17,558 nucleotides of DNA from Xylaria sp. FL1777 (GCA_022578965.1 MU400966.1:1-17558); one strand, 5' to 3'; shown: positions 1-10,095, numbered from the stretch's first letter. A program made the numbers and translations. Notes: a model not told the origin generated them from the sequence alone.

Positions 1-44
1 TTTGGGTTGTTTTTTTCCCGGCCCGCTGGCTGGGGTGTTAATTT

Positions 45-102
<58 letters not shown>

Positions 103-1308
103 GCCCTGTCTTTCTTCTCTTCCCGTCTGGTCGGTCCGCCTGCAATTTCATATGGCTTCTACACTATCTACATTAATAATGCTCTATGGCGCTGTCACTA
201 CCGACCCACGTCTCGTCCATTGCTGGGAATGCTAGTAGTACTACGTATATGGTGTACTACACGAGTACTCTCTCTCTACCTTGTCAGTAGTCTCGTTGTG
301 ACCCCTGGTCGACCTGGTCCATTTCCAAGTCCCCAGTCCCAATCCCAGGAACCCATATCGGATGAATTTGTCTTGTACTCGTACATATATACTGCATGCA
401 GACCATGCATTCTCATAAGGCTTGAGGAGATGGGACTCCGGCACCCATTCCACCCATCCACGTCGATGTACGTGTACATTGTATCTCATCATGATGACCA
501 AGGCCGCTTAGGTTCCACTCGTGAGTCCACTCCTAGGCTCCATGATGCTGGCTGTACGGGTAGCTGGTCCCATGAAGTTGGGACTTCGACGTCTCCATAA
601 GTACTTTCTTTTGAGCATCACAGGTTACACCTAGCACCGTTGGTGGGATCTTCTGTTGCGCTCCCACTTGGGCTTTTCATCCTGCCCTAGACGGCGACTG
701 TCACCGCTGCTTGGTCAAATATTAAAATAACCTTAATATCCGTATCCTGCCCGCCATGGACAGGCCGTACCTACACTATCGGCTGCGCTGCTATTATACT
801 TTCATCACTTCCTACACTAGCCATTATTGTATGATTTCATCTTCTCCCTGTGCCAAGCTAATATACGTACACGGTTCCGATCTCTGGTTATCCCCATCTC
901 ACCTCATCTTACATGCCTTAGACGCCTGCTCGTCTTGGGCACAAAGACATCTATCCGCTCACTCAAACCTTGTTTCTCTGCCTGGTCTCACTCAGCATCT
1001 TCTGATATAACAGCTGCTGGGGTGCTGGATATCTCTCTTCGAGGTAGCATCCTCCTGTTCCTTTCCAGACACTCGAACATCTTAAGTCTCTCCTGCCTCA
1101 CTCCCAATTTTTGTTGCTTCTGTAGCACCTTACATCGGGCCCTACGTTCTTTGTAGCAGGCGATTATCAACCTAGCTCATCGTGATGAGATATAATCCGT
1201 TTAAGAGGACATCTAGTCCCTCTATCAGTGGTGACCATGCATCAGTCCCACCATTTCCGCGCCGGCAGCTGCTCGTTCTAGGTACATACCTTGAGTCAAG
1301 CCAAACAA
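1..1308. other. Left-edge non-coding region
   Basis: I see no convincing gene here. The reading frames are short, rich in Cys, Ser and Tyr, and lack recognisable motifs; the longest on the plus strand owes its length to the T homopolymer, which reads as poly-Phe. The region contains the T run at 47-101 and the promoter of the downstream transporter gene. A missed short first exon of that transporter could lie in the last 200 nt, because its frame is open only back to a TAG at 1279-1281, and a ttctag acceptor-like site ends at 1281. Confidence 0.6.
47..101. repeat. 55-nt T homopolymer
   Basis: This is an uninterrupted run of 55 T residues. An 8-nt direct repeat, AATTTCAT, occurs at 40-47, abutting the run, and again at 144-151. 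It could be a simple homopolymer expansion, a collapsed or mis-sized assembly tract, or the poly(A) tail of a minus-strand retroposed insert flanked by a short target-site duplication. The sequence alone does not decide between these. Confidence 0.95.
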
Positions 1309-3185
1309 ATGCCTAAACTAACGTTGTCTCTACCAGCAATATGCCGGATCTGTGAGCCAATTGCCTTTATGGGCATCTTTCCCTATGTGTATTTCATGAT
1401 AGAGGACTTTCATGTCACCAATGATGCCAGCAGAATTTCATTCTATGCTGGTATGGTTACCTCGGCCTTCACTTTTGCGGAATTCTCGACTGGTCTTCTG
1501 TGGGGAAGGTTGAGCGACAAGATCGGAAGGAAACCGGTGCTCCTGACGGGATTAGCTGGCACTGCTATAAGCGTTCTCGTCTTTGGCTTTGCCCCTAACC
1601 TTACCGTCGCTCTCCTGGCCCGAGCAATTGGCGGACTTCTGAACGGGTACGACCTCAGATTGTTGCGACTAACACGAGACTTAGATGGCTAACCATTATC
1701 TAGGAATCTGGGTGTTTTACAAACCACCGTGACAGAACTTGTGACCGCCAAGGAGCATCAACGTGAGTTTAGAGTCATAACCGTAACCTAAGAAGCGCAA
1801 TTACTGAACGAATACCAGCTCGTGCTTACACTATCATGCCCGTGGTATGGTGTCTGGGGTTAGTTATCCCTTTGGCATGATCGACCCTGGGATAGACTCG
1901 CTGACTTATTCTAGATCCATAATTGGACCAATGATCGGAGGTGCACTCGCACGACCATGCATCAGCTATCCGGGCCTCTTCTCACCCGGCACGATTTGGG
2001 ACCGATATCCCTACCTGCTTCCGAATCTCTTCAGCGCCTTTGTCGTGGTTATTGGTGTCATCAACGGCCTCCTGTTTCTCGAGGAGACGCATTCTCAGAA
2101 GAAAATGCAACGGGATCGTGGGTTGGAATTAGGCAATTGGATTCTGGCCAAGTTCACGGGCTTCCGAAGGTGTGCCGAGCCACGAGATGAGAAGCCGAAA
2201 TTCTCGGATCGCGATGAGATACGACCCCTCCTTGATCACGATGAGCAGCTACCGACGTACCGAACAAACGAGAACACGCCGGCCAGTTCACCTCGCCTCA
2301 GATCATTATCGGTGACATCGATCCCTCAAGACTCGCTCGATCTGACTCAATCGAGAGACTATGTGGGCGTGGGTATCTCGCAGACATTTACCCGGCCGGT
2401 GGTTCTCAACATCATCTCTTTCGGTATCTTAGCCTTGTGAGTATTCGCGGCCTATGAGCATCCTTTCTCTCACTAACTTAAGATCTAGTCACACGATGAC
2501 GTTTGATCAACTGTTACCGGTGTTTCTAGCGACAGCGCCGCCCAAGGACAAGGTAGAGACCTCGCTCCCCTTTAAATTCGTGGACGGATTCAACCTCGAC
2601 TCGAAAACCGTGGGCATCGTCCTCAGCATCCAGGGCGCATATCAGCTACTCGTCAACATGTTCTTGGTTCCCAAAGTTCTGGAGCGCTTTGGGGCCTTGC
2701 GATCATTCCGTTTCATCGTTGTCGCCTATTTCCTGCTGTACCTGGTAACGCCGTATCTCGTCCTCTTACCTCCGGCTTATCGTATGATCGGACTCGCCTT
2801 CGTGCTGGCGTGGAGGTGCACATTTGTAACTATCGTATATCCGAGCAACGCAATCCTCACGGCGGACTCGGCACCCAGTCGCCTAGCACTTGGCACCATC
2901 AATGGCGTTGCGGCTTCGACGGCTAGCCTATGTCGCGCCTTCGGACCGACCATCTCCGGTATTCTCTACTCTGTCGGTCTTAAGTCTGGATACTCTGGCT
3001 TGGCCTGGTGGTCTGCTGCCCTCGTTGCCATCGGCGGCGCCGTAGCCGGGCTCATGATCCCAGACCCAGCTAACCCCCCAACCTGTCACGACAACATCAG
3101 TGCCCACGATCTCGATGTAGAGATCGCCGAGGAGAATCGAGCTGAACATCGCGCGCATGAGGTAGTAGCAGGTGGATGTTCGTGA
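1309..3185 (+). CDS. MFS transporter, DHA1/ZIFL-like multidrug type
   Basis: This is a predicted 12-TM proton-coupled exporter of the plasma or vacuolar membrane; its substrate is unknown. The model is join(1309-1646, 1704-1762, 1819-1858, 1915-2436, 2489-3185), 551 aa. The four introns are 52-57 nt, with branch-like gctaacc (1), gctgact (3) and actaact (4). Splicing restores family motifs that are broken in the genomic frames: motif A GRLSDKIGRKP in exon 1, GGLLNGNLGVLQTTV across intron 1, PRAYTIMPVVWCLG across intron 2, and motif C, the GSIIGPMIGGALA antiporter signature, across intron 3. A hydrophilic central loop rich in Asp, Glu, Ser and Arg separates the two halves, as usual. The C-terminal half carries FHTMTFDQLLPVFL and a long run of membrane segments. 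The first in-frame ATG is used, but the N-terminus is probably incomplete: relatives normally have a longer cytoplasmic leader, and the upstream in-frame residues SQAKQM look coding. Family confidence is high; start confidence is low. Confidence 0.9.
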
Positions 3186-4122
3186 CAGAATGCGTAGGAA
3201 GAATGCATAGGATCGGTTTCATTTTGGCGGTATTTCTAAAGGATTCCCTAGGCGTTTTGATAGACTTGGTTCTTCATATTTCGGCGCATCTCACCCTATT
3301 CCCCCACCAGTTTCTTGCGGTTATATTGTCTTGATAACTTCGGCTACGGCCTAGTTTTTTTCCCTGTCATATTTCCTCTCGAACGCGACCGGATTTCTCT
3401 TCCACGATACCCCTTCACGTTCACGAACCATCCTGTTCACATTCGGTTCGTCTAATCTCGAAACGAATGGATTTTGGTTTTGACATCGTACATGCATAGA
3501 CTGGGCTGGGCAACTGAGCTACATGATCACTTGTATACTCTTATGGTTTAATGTTTCATTTGCTTTTCCATGCACTCATCGGAGGGACAACAAGGATACA
3601 CAAGGAAATTAGGAGGGTCATCTAATCTTACGGTTTTAATATTCCCTTTTCGCATGTTTACTCTCAGATATTGGATGTGCTTTCTGCATTAGGCTGAGGG
3701 ATGGCTGGTAAAGGAGATCTTGGGAATGGAGAGTACAAAATTCTTGGGTTCAAATTTCATTTTAGGCTACTGTGAACTGGCGTTGGACAATATCAATTAT
3801 CTTTCTAGCTACTATCGTATTCACATTGGGAAGCTCATGGATGGATGGTAGGAGACAAATACGGACTACTCTTTCACCTTCCAATTTTCGAATGTGATCC
3901 TGGACTTGAGTTTTGCCCACCGAATTGAGGAGGCTTGCGAACAAGCTCCTCCACAGCTACGGTGCCCAATGTAATAATAAGGACTGCATCAAGCTAAATT
4001 TTTCGCATCCATGAATATGAGGCTTAGGGGTATTGGACCAACACACACACACACCGAAGCTAATTTCGTCCGTCAACATAACAACACATTCGAGTTTCAT
4101 CTATTTATTTAATCAGGCTAGA
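3186..4122. other. Convergent intergenic region, MFS to RIB7
   Basis: This is the shared 3' side of two convergent genes. It contains no open frame with recognisable protein features. It carries T-rich tracts and an (AC)7 microsatellite at 4041-4054. On the minus strand, TTTATT at about 4103-4108 reads as AATAAA, a plausible polyadenylation signal roughly 15-20 nt past the RIB7 stop codon. Confidence 0.6.
4041..4054. repeat. (AC)7 microsatellite
   Basis: Seven perfect AC units lie in the 3' intergenic region between the transporter and RIB7. It is a simple sequence repeat with no evident function. Confidence 0.9.
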
Positions 4123-5037
4123 CTACCGCGCTATCCTTCCGCATAACACAACATCATCGCCAAGTGGCATCCACATTGTATCGGAAAGTCTTGCCACGGG
4201 CCTATCAACATTAGTCCGCGGTGGACTCACGGTGACACCTCCCTGCCCAAGCCAAATCGGAGCAATCGTGACGATGACGCTGTCCACCCAGTTGGCTTTC
4301 TCACCCAGCAACGAGTTGATAACCTCACCACCCCCCTCAATCATGATGCTACGCAGACCCTCCTGCCGCACGGCCGATAGGATAACATGCCAGTCGAGAC
4401 GACGAGTGTCTTCTGTCCTGCCTTCATCGCCGTGCCCTGCGTTCAAGATTATGAACTTGCCCCCTGCATCTTCCAATATCTCCCTCTTATGAAGAGGCGG
4501 CTCCTTCTCCAGCGTCACGATATACGGCGCGAGACCTTTGCCCTCGCGTGCTAGCCGCATGACCTTGCTCTGGGCGGTAAAATCCCAGCGCAGGCGCGGA
4601 TCGATGATGATGGGCCGTGGTTGGTGGGTTGTAATTACATTTCCACTGCTTTCGCCCCTCCTCTCGCCCGCCATGTTGCGCGCACCGTCTTTACTGCCGC
4701 CCGAGGGCTGTACAGCAGCTGTATCCAGTCGGGAGTTCAGGCCCGGGTCATCTGCAATGGCAGTCCCGACGCCGACGCAAATGGCATCGTGTCGGCTGCG
4801 TAAGTAGTGCGTCATGGCCTTGGACTGAGGCCCGCTCAGTGCGGTGCGGATGCCGGGTCCGAGGGCCAATGCCGAGTCTAGTGATGTGGCGAAGGTCAGG
4901 GTTACGAAGGGGAGTGCGGAGCATGATGACTGTGAAGGATCTGTGGTCTTTGGATCTGAGGAGGATTGGTAGGGAGGTAGGTGAGGTTCGAGACGTTGGC
5001 GCTCGGCTGCTGGGAAATACAGCGGTGCTTCAGCCAT
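4123..5037 (-). CDS. RIB7: 2,5-diamino-6-ribosylamino-4(3H)-pyrimidinone 5'-phosphate reductase
   Basis: This enzyme of riboflavin biosynthesis uses NADPH to reduce the ribosyl side chain of the GTP-derived diaminopyrimidine to a ribityl chain, in the fungal order of the pathway (reduction before deamination). The gene is intronless and encodes 304 aa with a RibD C-terminal/DHFR-like reductase fold. Visible family blocks are VTLTFATSLD (45-54), GPQSKAMTHYLRSRHDAI (69-86), GVGTAIADDPGLNSRL (89-104), RPIIIDPRLR (141-150), SIMIEGGGEVINSLL (230-244) and LGQGGV (263-268). It is longer than the yeast enzyme of about 244 aa, partly because of a hydrophilic N-terminal leader of about 40 residues and an insertion at about 106-138 rich in Gly, Ser and Arg. 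The ATG at 5037 is the first in frame. On the minus strand a TATATATAT element lies about 70 nt upstream and could be its TATA box. The gene is convergent with the MFS transporter. Confidence 0.93.
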   Translation of the reverse strand: MAEAPLYFPAAERQRLEPHLPPYQSSSDPKTTDPSQSSCSALPFVTLTFATSLDSALALGPGIRTALSGPQSKAMTHYLRSRHDAICVGVGTAIADDPGLNSRLDTAAVQPSGGSKDGARNMAGERRGESSGNVITTHQPRPIIIDPRLRWDFTAQSKVMRLAREGKGLAPYIVTLEKEPPLHKREILEDAGGKFIILNAGHGDEGRTEDTRRLDWHVILSAVRQEGLRSIMIEGGGEVINSLLGEKANWVDSVIVTIAPIWLGQGGVTVSPPRTNVDRPVARLSDTMWMPLGDDVVLCGRIAR

Positions 5038-7340
5038 TTAGGTATTATACTGAAAGTAGAGGCGTATTGTGTCAATGCTTCACTATTATTACATACGATT
5101 CAGTATATATATGTGATTGAGCATTGTATCTTGATGTAATTATGTTATGATCTCAGTGGGGTGCCTGAGCCTGTAGGCGTACTATGTAAATAAATGGATT
5201 ATCATATGCCTAGAATGCTGCAATCATTACAATATCAAAACACAACTTGAGATGAACTACAACGTGTACTACCTATGTAGGAGACAAAGACCAATTCATT
5301 TATTTTCAATAAGGGAGGACAATACGTATGAAAATAATTATTGCAGTGCCTCTCAACAGTATCTTTAGTGCACATGCCTCTTAACGTGTAAAACTACAGT
5401 ATATCTTGGAAAGTACACTGTGTTAAATCAAGACCAAGTGGGCAACATTCGAGAACAAATTCGCCAAGACACTTCTCTAATACACTTAGTACAATATTCG
5501 TGTCTATCATAATAATACAGCTACAGCTACTCACAACTCTCACAACTCGCAAGCTACCCTCGGTGAAGCTTAGCGTGTATGTATGTAGATGACAATACAA
5601 CCGTCCATTTCAAAGGATGGAAGAAGCCCGCTGCTCACCAACGCGCACAAATGCCTCTCTGCCAGGGCAGGACGACGTTATCTCATCGTCTCAGCCACCG
5701 TACACTGCAATACCCGTCCACGGCCGTATAGATACACCGAGCCTTGAATCCTCGACGGGTCTCGGCCGACAAGCGCTCTGCTCGGATCCAATAAAACCGC
5801 CCGTTCCACCGGACCCGGTTGTCTTCATACCCAACCCAAAGATGTCGATTCGAAGGTAGCGAAAACAATGGTTTCCAGGTGTGAAGTGCCCATGTACAAG
5901 CATTCGCAGACAACATGGCGGTGGATCTTAGTCAGATCATAAGACCGCACATCGAAGTACAGATACATCGGATAAGAAGGCGGGCGAACATGACCTAAAG
6001 CAGTCGGATAAACGAGAAAGAATCGTACGTGGACTCCTGCGGACGCGCATATACAAACCACACAAACGCCAGATCTGGATGGATGCCTGCATTCAGGCCA
6101 TTGAAGACGCGCGTGGCTTGGTCAATCATTACCCCACGAGGGCTGAGCAGAACTGAGGCACAGCAACAAGTCCATTGTCCATCATGCCATGCCTCGCCGC
6201 CCCGGTAGCGCCGGTTCTGCACTTGAGTCTGCACTGGCATCACGTGGGGGGTGTGCTCGTAGTGTAGGTATACCAGGGCCTCGGTTTCGTATACTGTCTG
6301 TAGTATTACTTACTAGTATAGTAGATATGCCGGTCTACATGTACACTACTGCGTAGGGACAGTCGGCTTCTTGGACAGGTCTCCAGAGATGCAGCCCTCG
6401 TCCCTCGTGGTGCACTTGTAAGTAGTCCCCTTGTAAACTGTCAGATATCCTGGTCGTAAACCCTGCTGCATCTGCATTCTTACCGAACCTACATGTGTAC
6501 TACTGCGTACATGCAAATCCATCAGAATCTCATGCTCCGGTTATAGTAATACCTGTCTAAGTCAGACGTGAAGTGTCGAGGTTAAGTACTCACGCATACG
6601 CATAGTGACGATATGATGGAGCTGGGAATGCGGATGTCGGCCGCTTTTCTTCGTGGCCTCCATATCATGGTGTAAGTATGAGTAAGTGGCTATAGCGTAC
6701 TTGTCAGGTACCCACTATGCTACGATGAAAAATACAAGGGAACCACCAGCATACTAACAGCGTGCTGCCAAAGTGGAAAGAATGTCGGTAGCTAAGTATT
6801 CATCTCTATGGTATAAGCATAGATTAGAGAGTTACAATAACTTGTAGGAAGTGAAAGGGGAGAGGAGCAAACCCCGAAGAAAGGTGATATCTCTTGATGT
6901 CTTTTAGGGTACCTACATATTCAAATGCTGACAGGCTCTGGTAGTGTAAGGCGTGCGCTAAGGAGGAGAGAATGCACGGGGCAACTGTTGCTTCGCCACA
7001 AACGAAACGCAATCGCAACCGCAACCGCAATTAACCATCGAGTCAGTTTTACCGAGCTTAGCAGTCAAGTTGGTGGCAGTGCAAATCAGTGCAATAAAGA
7101 ACTACCTAACCTAAGAGGACAAGAGAACGTGAAACCGTCCTACCGCCCCGACGCCCCTTCAAACACGTAGGCACCTGAGCTGTGTTCTACAATCTGCACC
7201 TGCACCCACGCGGGCACTGTTTCGCCAGCGTCTCCGACAGAGCCGAGCCGATTATTACCTACCTAACCTACTGCTTACTTCCTTCAGAGGTAGTACTTAC
7301 TGTAGAATCTTCCGCTCTCCCACCAAACATCGCCAAGGCA

Positions 7341-7377
7341 ATCAATTAATCAATCTATCAATCAATCTATCTATCCG
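7341..7377. repeat. Degenerate ATCA/ATCT tetranucleotide tract
   Basis: Interspersed ATCA, ATTA and ATCT units form an approximately 37-nt tract about 260 nt upstream of the CYSTM start codon. It lies in a pyrimidine-rich stretch likely to be promoter or 5' UTR. It may be no more than microsatellite drift. Confidence 0.75.
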
Positions 7378-7571
7378 TCCCCTAACAAACAAACCAACAA
7401 ACACCTGCCGTACAACACCGCAAAACCCATTTCGGTAGCCATCGTCATTCGATCTAGCAGCGTACAGCGAGCGACTCGACTCACCTACCGCCCTCATCGC
7501 CAACCCTCACCACCAGCCTTCTCACACCCATCTCTCTCTCTACCCCGCAGCATCCGGCTGACCAAAAAAAT

Positions 7572-7577
7572 TATAAA
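7572..7577 (+). promoter_or_regulatory. Possible TATA box of CYSTM gene
   Basis: TATAAA follows an A-rich stretch and a CT-rich block ending near 7550, 59 nt upstream of the ATG. If used, it would give a leader of only about 30 nt. The CT-rich blocks further upstream could equally mark an earlier transcription start, so the role is uncertain. Confidence 0.35.
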
Positions 7578-7635
7578 GAAGCCAAAACCAATCAGTAGAT
7601 CCCCATCCGATCACCCGCATCTCCAAGAAAAAACA

Positions 7636-7992
7636 ATGGCCCCGAAATACGACGATCCGCCCGCCTACCACGGTAGTCCCGGCCCCCAGGCACCCCAAGC
7701 CGCCTACCAGCAGCCGTACGGCGGGGACCCGAACTACCCCGGGTACGCGCCGGGGCCGAACATGGGCTATCACCAACAGCAGCAGCCGGGAGGCTACCCG
7801 CCGCCGCAGCAGCAAGGGGGCTACTACCCGCCGCAGCAGGGTTACGGCCAGTACCCGCCTCAGCAGGGGGGTTACTATCCGCCGCAGGGCGGCTATTACC
7901 AGCAGCCCGGTCGCGACGCGGCTGGGGGTGGCTGCTTGGGCGCCTTGCTCGGCACCCTCGCATGCTGTTGCTGCTTGGACCTACTGTTCTAA
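7636..7992 (+). CDS. Small Pro/Gln/Gly/Tyr-rich protein with CYSTM-like C-terminus
   Basis: This 118-aa single-exon protein starts at an ATG in the context AAACAATGG. Residues 1-95 are low complexity, with recurring GYP, GYYPPQ and PPQQG units (about 52-90). The C-terminus changes abruptly to a short hydrophobic module, residues 97-118, with cysteines at 100 and 110-113 in GCLGALLGTLACCCCLDLLF. This layout matches the cysteine-rich transmembrane (CYSTM) class of eukaryotic tail-anchored proteins, some of which are linked to stress tolerance. The cysteine cluster could insert in a membrane, be palmitoylated or bind metal; none of these is shown by the sequence. It may be tethered to the plasma membrane with the proline-rich part in the cytosol. 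The base composition is strongly GC-rich compared with the flanks, which supports coding. Family-level confidence is good; no specific function can be given. Confidence 0.87.
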   Translation: MAPKYDDPPAYHGSPGPQAPQAAYQQPYGGDPNYPGYAPGPNMGYHQQQQPGGYPPPQQQGGYYPPQQGYGQYPPQQGGYYPPQGGYYQQPGRDAAGGGCLGALLGTLACCCCLDLLF

Positions 7993-8657
7993 GAGTCTGT
8001 GTGTTGTGAGCCAGGCGTCTAAGACTCTTGCCGATGGGCTAGGTTGGGTTCCCGTCGAGAAAGCGGCAGGGAGGCAGGCTCGTCGCAGGGGGGAAGTTAT
8101 TGAATGCGCCTGTATGATGGGTAGGGTGGAACGAATGACATGGGAGTGCTCGCGCGAGGAACGAATGTGTTCCCGTGGGATGGCATCCGTGATACGACGG
8201 TGTCGGGAGAGGATTGGTCAGACAGACGGGAGGGAGAAGACAGACAGGGCTGGTGGTGGCGATTCGGAAACGAATTGCTTTTACGCGGCGTCTGTCGAAT
8301 CAGACTCGTCTGTCGTTCGTAGAGACTGCTACGAACGCATACGAACATCACCCTCGGAGGGAAAGCTAGATACATACTGCATTTCGGTCGTTCGAGGCGA
8401 GGCGGATTTGTTCGGCTGTCGGTGTTGGCGTTCAGGTCTAGGAAACGATTACTATAGGCTCCTTTGTAATAGCATCGAGTTGGCTGCATAATTCTTCAAC
8501 ACACTTCACAAAACGACAGCGACTTTTCCCTAGAGGTATAGATCTGATATTCTACTACTACAACTCGTTGTTATGTGCGTCTAATATCCCAATGCTCTTA
8601 TCTGTAATGTATGCCATGTCGTGGTAAAGAATGATACCACTTCCCACATCCCACACA
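7993..8657. other. Convergent intergenic region, CYSTM to FAD monooxygenase
   Basis: This is the 3' flank of two convergent genes. A long open frame runs from 7928 to 8491 on the plus strand, but it starts inside the CYSTM gene in the wrong frame and its translation is Arg/Cys-rich without motifs. I see no supported gene. The sequence is probably 3' UTR of both neighbours. Confidence 0.6.
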
Positions 8658-10095
8658 TCATGCGGCGACCCCATTGGTCTTCTCCGTAGCTAAACCCGCA
8701 AATAACTCTTGAAACTGCTCTTGCGCCTCCGTGACGCAGTCATGTGAGTAGATCATCTTCTGCACCTCGGGACTTGCCCATTTATCCGGCACCGCATTGC
8801 CCTTCTTCCGTCCCTCAGCGAACTGGCGATCACGCTCCTCCTTAGCTTTCCCCTCGCCTAAATGGAGCGTGCGCCCCGAAAACGCAGCCAAGTCGACGAG
8901 GGTAGCCGTGCGGTCCTTGCGCAGCAGCTCGTAGACCTTGAGAGCGCGCGAGAGCGCTTCCCTGTCAATTTTCCCGTCTGTAATGGGAAGTACGCTGATA
9001 CACTCGGCGACTACAGCGGCATCTTCAATGGCCATCGTGGCGCCCTGGCCGAGATGCGGTAGAGTCGGGTGGCAGGCATCTCCGAGGAGAGTCACGGCAC
9101 CCAGTGTCCAGCTGTCCAAAGGCTTATGTGAGCGCAGCCTCCACTCACAGACCTCTCCCTCGGGGACGAGGTTCAGCATGCGTAGTACAAGGGGGGAGAA
9201 GTCCCCATAGACTTTCAACATGGCGCTCTTGTCGCCTCGCGTTGTGTACGTCACGCTGGGAGCTGCGGCGAAGTTGGCATCGGGCTGGCACGTCGAGAGG
9301 TTGTAGATGGTCTTGTTGCTAATTGGATATGCCACAATATGCCGCTTCTCGCCAATCCACCGTAATGCGCAATCTGAATCTAGCAGCTCGAGCATTTCGG
9401 GGTCTTTCTCCATGTCGGCACGCGACAGCATGATACGGTAGGCCGCCTGCCCCGTGTCCTCGACTTCGGCTGAGCTGCCAACCGCCCTAAGCATGGCTGT
9501 CCGCACAGCGGATTTGATGCCATCTGCGGCGAGTAGAAGGTCGGTTTCCACATCGTATGCCTCGCCGTTACGGGGTTTTGCCGCGAAGAGGACTTTATCT
9601 GGGCCGAAACTCTTGAGACTCTCCAATGCGGTCGAGAAATGGAAAGTGATGGCTGGTTCCTTTTGGCAGCCTTCGAAAAGACCCCCGGCTAGGGATGCTC
9701 GATGACCGACACAGTGGGGGTAACCATACAACTCGGCGATGTCGGGCATCGGGACGAGAGACAGTTCCTTGTTTGTAGAGCCTTCACGTATGCTTGAAGA
9801 TGTGATTGTAGTCGCCTCGGAGAGAATCTTGTCCCAACATCCCCAGCGGTCGAGGACGCGGGCCAGGTTCGGGGCCAGTTGAATACCTGCGCCAACAAAG
9901 CCTAGATTCGACGCGGTTTCATACACGTCGATTTTCTTAAAGCCCTTTTTCGCAAAGGCGAGGGCGCAGGCCAGCCCACCCATGCCTACATGAGGAGTAG
10001 TGTGAGTCTCACGGGGAAGTCTCTTTATAAGTGAAGGGAGGAGGGCTCTTACCTGCGCCTATTATCGATATCCGTAGGTCTTTGACGTCCGCCAT
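8658..10095 (-). CDS. FAD-dependent monooxygenase, salicylate-hydroxylase-like
   Basis: This is a class A flavoprotein aromatic hydroxylase (PHBH/salicylate hydroxylase superfamily), predicted to use NAD(P)H and O2 to hydroxylate an aromatic or related substrate; the substrate is unknown. The model on the minus strand is exon 1 10095-10053 (43 nt), intron 10052-9986 (67 nt, GTAAGA..TAG), exon 2 9985-8658; 456 aa. Splicing rebuilds the dinucleotide-binding start ISIIGAGMGGLACALAFAK, with GxGxxG at 13-18 split exactly at the intron. Further signatures are the DG motif in LLLAADGIKSAVRT (D169-G170) and the FAD ribityl-binding GDACHPTLPHLGQG (316-329), followed by AIEDAAVVAE. The length is normal for the family. 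The C-terminal KWASPEVQKMIYSHD region resembles fungal salicylate 1-hydroxylase-like enzymes. It could act in aromatic catabolism or in secondary metabolism; no cluster partners are nearby. The gene is divergent from the UBC-fold gene across 1.8 kb. Confidence 0.92.

Larger units (their letters stand above)
5038..7635. other. Long divergent intergenic region, RIB7 to CYSTM gene
   Basis: These 2.6 kb separate two divergent genes. I find no gene I would stand behind. The best candidate is an 80-codon frame at 5617-5859 (+), Pro- and Ser-rich, with no recognisable domain or family. From about 7000 onward the sequence becomes C/T-rich and resembles the leader or core promoter of the CYSTM gene. 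It includes ACCTAC-type motifs (7101-7113, 7255-7272), an ATCA/ATCT short-repeat tract (7341-7377), and TATAAA at 7572-7577, 59 nt before the ATG. Confidence 0.55.

Noticed and set aside
7..600. 197-codon open frame with a poly-Phe N-terminal part
   Set aside because: Its length depends on the T homopolymer reading as Phe. The rest has no domain, and the composition looks non-coding.
1291..1308. TTG at 1291 as start of the MFS transporter
   Set aside because: Nuclear fungal genes rarely start at TTG. The ATG at 1309 is used, and the upstream residues are more likely part of a spliced leader.
3740..3765. GGTTCAAAT resembling a tRNA T-loop
   Set aside because: No pairing acceptor stem, D-arm or anticodon arm could be found around it.
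4232..4807. Plus-strand frames antisense to RIB7
   Set aside because: These are mirror frames of a GC-rich coding region. The minus-strand protein carries all the RIB7 motifs.
7928..8491. 187-codon plus-strand frame
   Set aside because: It starts inside the CYSTM coding region in another frame, and its Arg/Cys-rich translation has no recognisable features.
1309..10095. Secondary-metabolite cluster reading of MFS transporter plus FAD monooxygenase
   Set aside because: They lie far apart with RIB7 and a CYSTM gene between, and no polyketide, peptide or terpene synthase or pathway regulator is present in the window.
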